Source: Eubacteriaceae bacterium
GTDB lineage: Bacteria > Bacillota > Clostridia > Peptostreptococcales > Anaerovoracaceae
DNA length: 64,000 nucleotides
NCBI GenBank assembly: GCA_022652985.1
Contig: JALCRY010000002.1
Span: 49,185-113,184, forward strand
Direction of reading: 5' to 3'
Below the pieces are notes generated by a model. The model made no database searches. It worked only from the letters and a program-made list of their open reading frames with translations, and was not told the origin of the DNA. The position numbers and the translations under genes were made by a program. Below, piece by piece: positions 43,559 through 52,732 of the stretch (position 1 is the stretch's first letter; each line of letters starts with the position of its first letter).

Positions 43559-43704
43559 ATCCGCTTCCGCATCAGCTTTGCCGCCCGCTTTTCCATCAGC
43601 ATTGTCGTCCACTTCCACATCAGCTTTCTCGTCTGCTTTTCCATCAGCTTTGCAGTCCGCTTCCACATCCGCTTTCCCGTCGGCTCTTCCATCAGCTTTC
43701 CCGT
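43559..43704. repeat. Degenerate 48-bp minisatellite
   Basis: Two full units of 48 bp (43587-43634, 43635-43682) begin GCTTTTCCATCAGC and match over most of their length. Partial units stand on each side, and a finer 9-12-bp periodicity with CATCAGCTTT and TCCGCTT is visible. As 48 is a multiple of three, several frames stay open. One minus-strand frame (43514-43723) would encode a Lys-Ala-Asp-Gly repeat peptide, but its ATG lies inside a terminator-like hairpin without a good ribosome binding site. Confidence 0.75.
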
Positions 43705-43713
43705 ATACGACAA

Positions 43714-43735
43714 GACCGCGCATCTCTGCGCGGTC
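43714..43735 (-). terminator. Hairpin after the second thiolase gene
   Basis: GACCGCGCA / TGCGCGGTC perfect 9-bp arms around TCTC lie about 75 bases after the thiolase stop. On the minus strand only a short T-containing stretch follows, so its strength is uncertain. Confidence 0.5.
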
Positions 43736-43810
43736 TCGCTTTCCTTCTTTTTATCTTGATTTCTTCTGCTATGCACCCGTCCTGTGACGGTGTCCACTCA
43801 ATCCGAAATA

Positions 43811-44995
43811 TTAATAGCACATCTCCCAGACAGCCGCCATAGCCGGGCCGCCGCCTACGCACAGTGAAGCACATCCGTACTTCTCGTGTCTTCTCATCAT
43901 CTCGTAGAAGAGTGATACCTGGATCCTCACGCCTGTGCATCCTACAGGATGTCCGAGAGCGATTCCCGATCCGTTGATGTTTACGATATCTCTTGGGAGC
44001 TGGAGCGATCTTTCGCAAGCGATGAACTGTGCTGCAAACGCTTCGTTGATTTCCCAGTAAGCGATGTCGTCTTTCTTCAGTCCTGCATAATCCAGTACCT
44101 TAGGAATAGCTACTGCAGGTCCGAATCCCATTCTCTGAGCCTCAACGCCTGCTGATGCTGTAGCAACGAGTCTGGCAATCGGCTTGAGGTTTAATTTCTC
44201 TACCATTTCGCCGCTTACGAGAACCATCGCAGCTGCGCCGTCATTGATTCCGGAAGCATTTCCTGCTGTTACTGTTCCGTCTTTCTTGAAAGCCGGTCTC
44301 AGTTTAGCAAGCTGTTCCATATCTGTATGTCTAGGATGCTCATCTCTTTCTACGATGATGTCACCTTTTCTCTTCTTAACTGTTACAGGAACGATTTCGT
44401 CTTTGAATTTTCCTGCATCGATAGCATCAGAAGCTCTGTTCTGTGACTGCATAGCGAGCTCATCCTGCTCTTCTCTGGAGATGTTGAATTCCTCAGCCAG
44501 GTTCTCAGCTGTAACGCCCATGTGATATCCGCTGATCGGGCAGTTGAGTCCGTCATATGTGATAGCGTCGCAGAGTGCCTTGTCGCCCATTCTGATTGTT
44601 CTTGCGTCGTTCAGGATGTATGGAGCCTTGCTCATGCTCTCAGTTCCGATAACCAGGCCGACATTTGTCTTGCCGAGCATGATCTGCTGTGAAAGGATTT
44701 CTGTAGCTCTCATAGCCGATCCGCAGAGCTGATCGATAGTGCATGCATAACCTGTATATGGAAGGCCTACTGCATACTGGATCTGTCTTGCCGGGTTGCC
44801 GTGCGATCCGCCTTTATAAATCATTCCACATGTAACTTCTTCGAAAGCATCCTTCTCGATTCCCGCTCTGTTGATAGCTTCTTCAGCCACGATAGTTCCG
44901 AGTTCAACATTTGTCAATGAAGAAAGACTTCCAAGAAAATCGCCGATAGGTGTTCTGCATGCAGATACTGCATAAACTTCATGTAGTTCGCTCAT
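43811..44995 (-). CDS. Thiolase-family acetyl-CoA acyltransferase (second copy)
   Basis: The 394-aa thiolase has the catalytic Cys91 in [18 protein letters not shown], the His in GIALGHPVGCTG and the C-terminal Cys in LCVGGGPA. It differs clearly from the copy at 10193. The segment before the first Cys and the CVGGGPA motif suggest a different acyl preference, for example longer 3-ketoacyl-CoA or a degradative role. It stands alone with its own promoter. Codon use suggests high expression. A fatty- or amino-acid-derived substrate is an inference. Confidence 0.9.
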   Translation of the reverse strand: MSELHEVYAVSACRTPIGDFLGSLSSLTNVELGTIVAEEAINRAGIEKDAFEEVTCGMIYKGGSHGNPARQIQYAVGLPYTGYACTIDQLCGSAMRATEILSQQIMLGKTNVGLVIGTESMSKAPYILNDARTIRMGDKALCDAITYDGLNCPISGYHMGVTAENLAEEFNISREEQDELAMQSQNRASDAIDAGKFKDEIVPVTVKKRKGDIIVERDEHPRHTDMEQLAKLRPAFKKDGTVTAGNASGINDGAAAMVLVSGEMVEKLNLKPIARLVATASAGVEAQRMGFGPAVAIPKVLDYAGLKKDDIAYWEINEAFAAQFIACERSLQLPRDIVNINGSGIALGHPVGCTGVRIQVSLFYEMMRRHEKYGCASLCVGGGPAMAAVWEMCY

Positions 44996-45047
44996 AACAT
45001 TTCTCCTCTTTTATATCAGATTGTTGTTAAATAATTAACTTGATTTC

Positions 45048-45075
45048 ATTGTAACATGGTTTGGACTAAAGTCAA
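45048..45075 (-). promoter_or_regulatory. Promoter of the second thiolase gene
   Basis: On the minus strand TTGACT (45075-45070), 16 bp and TACAAT (45053-45048). A small dyad, GACT-TT-AGTC, overlaps the -35 box and may be an operator. Confidence 0.6.
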
Positions 45076-45099
45076 CTATTATTTGTTAATTTTCTATCA

Positions 45100-47541
45100 T
45101 TATTTTGGAGAATAGCTGGACGTGAGTTTATTTTTCTTGTCAAAAAGCAGATTATACTGCACTTTCCGATACTGTTCAATATACCTGTAATCGTTGGAAT
45201 CACTGTCGTCCACGGCATAATGCCTGCCGCTTTTCGTCCAGTATCCCTGTGCGGTCAGGGCAGGTACACGGTCATGCAGGTCGAGAAGATATTTCTCATA
45301 ATCCGACAGCGACAGACCCGCATTTTCAAAAAGTACAGGTGCGGCAAACTCCAGCGATATATTGTTCAGAGACGCGGAAGTGCCGCCCGATCTCATGTCA
45401 TCCTTCTCGGCGATATCGTAATTCGCCCACATCACATACGGCACATAATATTTGCTGAGCGTCTGAAGTTCCGTCGAATCCCACGCCGGATGCAGCGCCA
45501 GCTGACGTTTCGCAGTGTCGTCGAACGACGGCTGATGATCCCCGTACATCAGGATGATCGTCGGCTCTTTCTGCTGCGAGTAATATTCCGTCAACTCCCT
45601 GAATGCCTTGTCTGACTCGCGTATCAGCGAGAGATATGTGTTGATCGAATCAGTTGCAGCGAAATTTGTGACGTGTACAGGTTCAGTAAAATCGTAAGTG
45701 TTTTTCGTATAGCCGCCGTGATTCTGGATCGTGACATTGAAAATAAACAGCGGACTGCTGCTTTCCGACTTGTTTTTCTCATACATTTTTTCGATATCTC
45801 TGTAATCCTGGCTGTCGCTCACCATGCCGCGTATCTTCTCTTTGCCGCGTGTATCGCTCGTTTTGTCGTAGAAAACCGTCTTGTCGAATCCGAGCAAACT
45901 GTAGACGCTCCTGCGCGTGTAGCCGCTGCTGTAATACGGATGGAACCCGACAGTTTCGTACTTTTTGTTCTGGCTTTCAAGCGTCGTGACGATATCCGGC
46001 ACCGCGGATTTCAGATACTGCGTGAACGGCACGCTGCCGTACGGCATGAACGCCATCGTGCTCTGTGTAAGAGTTTCAAACTCTGAATTCGCCGTAGGTC
46101 CGCCCGTTATCGAAAGGTTCATATATCCCTTCTGCGTGTTCTTTTTCAGGCTGTGTATGAACGGCATATAATCGATATTCGTTTTGATGTCGGCCGTTAC
46201 AGCCAGATCGCTGAACGCTTCATTCTGGATGATGATAATATTCGGCTCTGTCTTGGCAGATGATGTTTTCCCATGTTTCTTGTCATACCGCGCAGCGCCC
46301 TGTTCGATCGCGCTCTCTGCCCCGGCAGCGCTGTATCCTTCTGCTTCGACATTGTTTATCGAATTGGCGTTACTCATAAAATACGGCAGATATCCGTTGT
46401 ATGTCACATTCGTATTGTAATCCCACGCGACGCCGAAAATCTTTCCGTACAGGAGACCTGTCGAAAAAAGAAATATTACTGCGGCAACGAGAACGCATTC
46501 GAGAATGGCCGAAGTAATAACGCGCCGCGCCGGTCCTTCCGCCGGAACCGTATGCACGTTCCTCATCATTAGGACGAGAATGATGCCGGCCGCCGAAACG
46601 GCAAGCGATATATAAAAATATTTATCGAGAGTAAGTTTGTAATTGTCCGCGACTCTGAGCGCCGTACGCACCACCGTAAGATCCCCGAACATGATGTAGT
46701 TTCCTCTGAACTGCATCACGACGTAATTTGCAAAACCGATGAACCAGGCAGCAGCAATGCTTATGACCGCGCCGGGCTTTACCGAGCGGAAGATGATATA
46801 GAAAAACAGCTGGAGGATGATCCAGTATGAAATATTGAATCCCTTCATGTTTTCGATCACGTTGGTCTTGGATCCGCACTGGTATTCGAGCACGAAAAAG
46901 CAGAGGACGGAAACGAGTATTATCACCGCCGGCTTCACGAACCACTGATAGCGGTCGAGCACTCTGCGGCGGCGCCAGCGTCTGAATTTCTTATAGTCCG
47001 TAACTGCCGCGGCGAGTATGAGCCACGCTGCAGTCCACTGGATGAAAGCGCCTCTGATACCGTCGAAATAATCCTGCACGGCGATATCAGGCGGTCCGCC
47101 ATAACGCATGAGGACGCAGGCGAAAAGGACTATACCGGCAGCTGTTCTGGCAGCTGCCGCATACTTAGCACGGGCCGGTGCTGTTCTCTGCGGCACCGCA
47201 GCAAACATAGAGAGCCAGCCGGTGACGAAGAAAACAGGAAGCCACAGAAAGATGAATCCCCAGACGGCATTCATTAGAAGATCGGCGTAATTCGTAGCCG
47301 TGTTCTGTCCGAGTGCGCCGGCTATGTGCGAAGTGCGTTCTGTCAGCGTGCCGAACAGCGGATTGCCGGCAAACAGATCGGGCTGAGATGCCAGAGTCCG
47401 GGCTGTGAAAAGAGCCGCTGCCGCAAGCGATATTATCAGAACACAGACTACGCGGCGCCAGTGCATCTGAAAATAACGGCGGAGCGAAACCTGCTCCGCC
47501 GTATATATCGTTTTCTTTTTTCCCGCTGCTCTTTTCTTCAT
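45100..47541 (-). CDS. LTA synthase-family sulfatase-like membrane protein
   Basis: The 813-aa protein has five to seven N-terminal membrane helices (up to about residue 370) and an extracellular sulfatase-fold domain (about 415-760). Visible are IIIIQNEAFSD (metal-binding Glu), the catalytic Thr in TGGPTANSEFETLT, HPYYSSGYTRRS, and LMYGDHQPSFDD with the metal-binding Asp/His. Such enzymes polymerise glycerol-phosphate or transfer phospholipid-derived groups to surface glycans. It is larger than LtaS (about 650 aa), so a modified substrate is possible. It follows the nucleotidyltransferase-phosphatase gene by 15 bp. Confidence 0.88.
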   Translation of the reverse strand: MKKRAAGKKKTIYTAEQVSLRRYFQMHWRRVVCVLIISLAAAALFTARTLASQPDLFAGNPLFGTLTERTSHIAGALGQNTATNYADLLMNAVWGFIFLWLPVFFVTGWLSMFAAVPQRTAPARAKYAAAARTAAGIVLFACVLMRYGGPPDIAVQDYFDGIRGAFIQWTAAWLILAAAVTDYKKFRRWRRRRVLDRYQWFVKPAVIILVSVLCFFVLEYQCGSKTNVIENMKGFNISYWIILQLFFYIIFRSVKPGAVISIAAAWFIGFANYVVMQFRGNYIMFGDLTVVRTALRVADNYKLTLDKYFYISLAVSAAGIILVLMMRNVHTVPAEGPARRVITSAILECVLVAAVIFLFSTGLLYGKIFGVAWDYNTNVTYNGYLPYFMSNANSINNVEAEGYSAAGAESAIEQGAARYDKKHGKTSSAKTEPNIIIIQNEAFSDLAVTADIKTNIDYMPFIHSLKKNTQKGYMNLSITGGPTANSEFETLTQSTMAFMPYGSVPFTQYLKSAVPDIVTTLESQNKKYETVGFHPYYSSGYTRRSVYSLLGFDKTVFYDKTSDTRGKEKIRGMVSDSQDYRDIEKMYEKNKSESSSPLFIFNVTIQNHGGYTKNTYDFTEPVHVTNFAATDSINTYLSLIRESDKAFRELTEYYSQQKEPTIILMYGDHQPSFDDTAKRQLALHPAWDSTELQTLSKYYVPYVMWANYDIAEKDDMRSGGTSASLNNISLEFAAPVLFENAGLSLSDYEKYLLDLHDRVPALTAQGYWTKSGRHYAVDDSDSNDYRYIEQYRKVQYNLLFDKKNKLTSSYSPK

Positions 47542-47556
47542 TGAAAATATGCCTCT

Positions 47557-48771
47557 TTAAAGCGTGAATGTCCTGATCTCGCACGGCTCCGGCGGCGTCC
47601 ACGGCGCGTTGATATTGCGGTTCTTCATCGTGTTTTCGATGACACGCATGACCGCCTCGTGAGATACCAGGATAAAGTCCATGTATTTATCATCCTTCAG
47701 GATCCTTTTCAGCGCAGTCAGAACTCTGTACTCCACATCGTAATAATTCTCGCTCGTATCATCCACGCGGTATTTGAAAAGATTGTTTTCGCGTTTGGCA
47801 AATTCATCCGGGAAATGCTCCTTCACGACAGAGACCAGCTTGCTGTCCCACTGCCCGCGGCTTATCTCCCTGAAAGCCTTGTCGTAGATGACAGCGCGGA
47901 AAACAGGGCTTATCTCGCGTATTATTTCCGCGGTATCAACGGCACGTGAGAGGTTGCTGGAATAGATATGATCCGTACGGTACTGGCCCTTCTGCATCTG
48001 AATGCCGAGCTTTGTTGCCTGCTCTATGCCCTTGGCGCTCAGCTGAAAATCAGACTGCCCGAAAAACACCTTTTCGATAGGCCGCTCCACGAGCGCATGT
48101 CTGATCAGAATAAACCTGTGCCCCTTCGCCAGCTCATGTATGTCCTCATCGACCGATCCCGCTTCGCAGTAACGTCTGACTCTTTTGTAGTCTTTGTCGG
48201 TATCGATATTCATGATCGTGCTTTCGCTCTGAGTCTCTATGCAATGAATGTTTTCGATGTTCTCAGCCGTGATCTGTTTCAGTTCACGGTCACGTTCGAT
48301 CTGCACAGCCTGCTCCTTGTACGCGTTCGGTATATACACAGGGAATCCCGGTTTGCCGTAATACATAGGCACGAGGATGGCTTTGCCCTGCTGATCGAAC
48401 TCCTTTTCTATGAGTGGTTTTTTGGCGAGGATGAGCCGTATGCTCTCCGCTTTTATTGCCGGCCAGTCGGACGGCACGAGGAAAAAGCCTTCGACATTGT
48501 CCGCCGCTATCGCGTCTATTCCCGCATTGACATACGAAAAGACACCGCGCGCATAACCGCGGTCATACGCTTCCTTGAGATGGTATTTTTCTATTACTTC
48601 GGCCAGCCGTTCGCGGCGGTATCCCGTCACGATAACGATGTCATCGATGCCCGCCTCGCGCACAGTTTTTATTACCCGCTCGATGGCAGGTTCGCCGCCT
48701 ATGGGTTTCATAGCCTTGAGCTCGCCGCTCCTCGCCGTGTAGCCGGCAGCCAGTATGACAGCACCTATCAT
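47557..48771 (-). CDS. MobA-like nucleotidyltransferase fused to histidine phosphatase
   Basis: The 404-aa fusion has an N-terminal MobA/MocA-type NTP transferase (about 1-195) with the signature LAAGYTARSGELKAMKPIGG and the metal site VPSDWPA. The C-terminal histidine phosphatase (about 218-400) has RHALVE (His225 as phosphohistidine) and VSHEAVMRV (second His). The frame is open 141 codons further upstream, but that part overlaps the MFS gene and is not protein-like; the ATG at 48771 overlaps the MFS stop (ATGA). Fusions of these two domains occur in anaerobes, where they may make and recycle a nucleotide-activated cofactor. The substrate is unknown. Confidence 0.88.
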   Translation of the reverse strand: MIGAVILAAGYTARSGELKAMKPIGGEPAIERVIKTVREAGIDDIVIVTGYRRERLAEVIEKYHLKEAYDRGYARGVFSYVNAGIDAIAADNVEGFFLVPSDWPAIKAESIRLILAKKPLIEKEFDQQGKAILVPMYYGKPGFPVYIPNAYKEQAVQIERDRELKQITAENIENIHCIETQSESTIMNIDTDKDYKRVRRYCEAGSVDEDIHELAKGHRFILIRHALVERPIEKVFFGQSDFQLSAKGIEQATKLGIQMQKGQYRTDHIYSSNLSRAVDTAEIIREISPVFRAVIYDKAFREISRGQWDSKLVSVVKEHFPDEFAKRENNLFKYRVDDTSENYYDVEYRVLTALKRILKDDKYMDFILVSHEAVMRVIENTMKNRNINAPWTPPEPCEIRTFTL

Positions 48772-49973
48772 TTGCTTCTTCCTTTCTTCATATAAGCCTC
48801 CATGCAGAAAAGCAGGACGGCAGCAACTGCGGATATTACAGCCAGCATAATGAATGTCGAACGATAACCGCCGTTCGCGTTTTCTATAAGTCTGGCGGAG
48901 ATCAGCGGCCCGAGGAACGCCGCGGGAATGATCGTACAATACATGAGGCTCAGATTGATCGTAAAATGATCCTGTCCGTACTGCGCGTTCACGAATGCGG
49001 ATGCTATGCACGGCTGTCCTCCGTAAGCCAGTCCGGTAACTATAAGGCCTGCGATAATCAGAGGAAGCGACTTTGCACTGTCTCCTATAATAAACACCGC
49101 TGCGGCTGCGGCCATGCAAACGACGCTGCACAGCATCACGCTTTTCCTGCCGAACCTGTCGAATACCACACCCATCAGGAATCTGCTTGCGCAATTTCCC
49201 AGAGCGATCGTCAGTCCCAGTACCGCAGGCGCTCCGTATGCAGCCGCCATCGGCGACGCACAGTTGATTGCCAGAAATCCTGCACTGTCTATCACGACCT
49301 GCCAGATAAAGAAAATCCAGAAGTCCGGTCTACGCAGCATCTCCTGCGGCGTGAGCCGGTCACCCGAAGCATTGGGATTGATCTTTGCTTCCATTGCCTT
49401 GTTATCCGGCGGTATCATGGCGAATGAGCAAATAAACAGTACCAGGGTCTCGCATACAGCTATAATGGCAAATGTCCTGAACAGACCGTATCTGCCCATC
49501 AACGCAGAAGCCGCACTGCCGATTATCAAAGAGCCGAGTCCGTAAAGCATGATCAGTACTCCGCTTGCGAACCCCTGTCTCTCCTGAAACCACATGCTTA
49601 TGACAGACACCGATATCATATATCCTATGCCGATCGCGACGCCGTTCACGGCGCCGTAGAGTATCCACAGCATTATGATGCTCATTCCCGGATCCGTCGT
49701 ATCAAGATGTGACAGACCGAACCAGCCGATAAACATCATAAACGCCGCAAAGATCATGATCATTCGCGGCGTGTATTTTTTCCTTAAGTACGCGCATATG
49801 AACCCTCCGGCTGCAAAGCCGAGTTCAGTGAGCGACAATGTTACAGACAGCTGTGTCAGGCTCCAGCCCGGAAACTTGTGTTCAAGCGGCAGTATGAAAA
49901 TCGTCCACCCTTCCACAAGCCCCATAAACATCATGGCTGCTGCGGCAAAAATCAGGTAGACCCATCTACGCAT
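48768..49973 (-). CDS. MFS transporter (oxalate/formate antiporter-like)
   Basis: The 401-aa carrier has 12 predicted helices. Family features are the N-terminal GWTIFILPLE, the loop YLRKKYTPRMI, and in the second half VVFDRFGRKSVM (the MFS A-type loop). The overall pattern recalls the OFA family of small-carboxylate antiporters. The start overlaps the end of the Na+/solute symporter by eight bases and the stop overlaps the fusion gene by four, so the three are co-translated. The substrate is not predictable. Confidence 0.85.
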   Translation of the reverse strand: MRRWVYLIFAAAAMMFMGLVEGWTIFILPLEHKFPGWSLTQLSVTLSLTELGFAAGGFICAYLRKKYTPRMIMIFAAFMMFIGWFGLSHLDTTDPGMSIIMLWILYGAVNGVAIGIGYMISVSVISMWFQERQGFASGVLIMLYGLGSLIIGSAASALMGRYGLFRTFAIIAVCETLVLFICSFAMIPPDNKAMEAKINPNASGDRLTPQEMLRRPDFWIFFIWQVVIDSAGFLAINCASPMAAAYGAPAVLGLTIALGNCASRFLMGVVFDRFGRKSVMLCSVVCMAAAAAVFIIGDSAKSLPLIIAGLIVTGLAYGGQPCIASAFVNAQYGQDHFTINLSLMYCTIIPAAFLGPLISARLIENANGGYRSTFIMLAVISAVAAVLLFCMEAYMKKGRSK

Positions 49974-51438
49974 TTACCGATTTCACCTTCTCGAATTCGT
50001 CGACTATCTCCTGCGGGACCTTTGTTGCAAGGCTCACAACAATGATAACGACCGAAGCGATCACGAATCCCGGAATGATCTCATATATGTCGAAGATGCC
50101 TCCGCTGAGATTGTACCAGATCAGGTCCGAAACACCGCCGGCGATCATGCCGAACAGAGCGCCCTGTTTCGTCATCCGCTTCCAGAATATCGAGAACAGG
50201 ATAAGCGGTCCGAACGCGGCGCCGAATCCGCCCCACGCACATGACACGAGGCCGAATACCGAACTCTCCGGATTGAGCGCCATGAAAATCGCGACAATCG
50301 ATATTACTACTACTGTGATCCTCGATGCCCAGACTATCTGCGGACCATCGACGTCCTTCTTGAAAAGCGTTGCATAAATATCTCTCGATACCGATGCGGA
50401 TGTCACGAGGAGCTGCGAACTCGCCGTCGACATTATCGCGGCCAGGATAGCAGTCATCAGGATACCGGACACTACCGGATTGAACATCCTGTTTATCATT
50501 TCCATATATACGGTTTCGCCGTCCGCCAGATTCGGAAGATATGCTTTGCCGATAACGCCGATGACGATAGCTGCGGACAGTGTGACCGTTACCCAGATCA
50601 TGGCTATTACTCTCGACTTCTGTATCTGATCCGGCGATTCGATCGCCATGAATCGAGCCAGTATATGCGGCTGCCCGAAGTATCCGAGCCCCCACCCGAG
50701 CGATGAAGCGAGCAGTAATGTATTGACGGATCCGTCCATTCCTTTCGGCAGGAAACCGAGTGTCTCCGGCGTGAGCTGGGCAAGTCTGTGCGAAACAACG
50801 TCCCATCCGCCCATATGCACTGTCGTGATTATCGGAACGATAACAAGGGCAAAGAACATTATGGTCCCCTGTATCGTATCTGTCCAGCATACTGCCGTAA
50901 AACCGCCGAGAGCAGTATAGAGGAGTATGATGAGCGCGCCGATGAGAAGTCCCGTGACATAATTCATACCGAATATCGTCTTGAAAAGCTTGCCGCCCGC
51001 AGCGAACTGCGAAGACGTGTAAACCAGGAAGAATATTACTATGAATATGCCGGACACAAGACGCAGGATATGCGACTTGTCACGGAATCTGTTTTCGAAA
51101 AAGTCAGGGAGCGTAATAGCGTTCCCTGAGATATACGTGTACTTTCTCAGCCTCTTGGCTACGAAAAGCCAGTTGAGGTATGTGCCGAGCCAGAGGCCTA
51201 TGGCAGTCCATATCGCTTCGGATGTGCCCGTATAAATAACATAGGCAGTTCCCGGAAGTCCGATAAGAAGCCATCCGCTCATATCGCTCGCCTGCGCTGA
51301 CATCGCAGTTACCCAGCTGCCGAGCTTTCTGCCGCCGAGTACAAATTCCGAAAGGTTGTCAGTCTTATTGTAGTATTTAAATCCTATCCCTACCATAAGT
51401 CCCAGGTAGAGGATAAAGATTATTGCAATGATAACCAT
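49966..51438 (-). CDS. putP: Sodium/proline symporter family protein
   Basis: The 490-aa carrier is a sodium:solute symporter with about 13 helices. PutP-like stretches are YNKTDNLSEFVLGGRKLGSWVTAMSAQASDMSGWLLIGLPG near the start, ALGGFTAVCWTDTIQGTIMF in the middle, and ILMTAILAAIMSTASSQLLVTSASVSRDIY, which carries Na+-site residues. Proline uptake is the most likely function, though relatives carry other compatible solutes. It lies 16 bp after serS. Confidence 0.9.
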   Translation of the reverse strand: MVIIAIIFILYLGLMVGIGFKYYNKTDNLSEFVLGGRKLGSWVTAMSAQASDMSGWLLIGLPGTAYVIYTGTSEAIWTAIGLWLGTYLNWLFVAKRLRKYTYISGNAITLPDFFENRFRDKSHILRLVSGIFIVIFFLVYTSSQFAAGGKLFKTIFGMNYVTGLLIGALIILLYTALGGFTAVCWTDTIQGTIMFFALVIVPIITTVHMGGWDVVSHRLAQLTPETLGFLPKGMDGSVNTLLLASSLGWGLGYFGQPHILARFMAIESPDQIQKSRVIAMIWVTVTLSAAIVIGVIGKAYLPNLADGETVYMEMINRMFNPVVSGILMTAILAAIMSTASSQLLVTSASVSRDIYATLFKKDVDGPQIVWASRITVVVISIVAIFMALNPESSVFGLVSCAWGGFGAAFGPLILFSIFWKRMTKQGALFGMIAGGVSDLIWYNLSGGIFDIYEIIPGFVIASVVIIVVSLATKVPQEIVDEFEKVKSVNA

Positions 51439-51454
51439 CTATTAAATTTTTCTC

Positions 51455-52732
<1,278 letters not shown>

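Noticed and set aside
43514..43723. 69-aa Lys-Ala-Asp-Gly repeat protein on the minus strand
   Set aside because: The ATG lies inside a terminator-like stem, no good ribosome binding site is present, and the frame is explained by the 48-bp repeat.
47557..49194. N-terminal 141-codon extension of the nucleotidyltransferase fusion
   Set aside because: It overlaps the MFS gene in another frame and is Arg-rich and unlike protein; the ATG at 48771 gives the family start.
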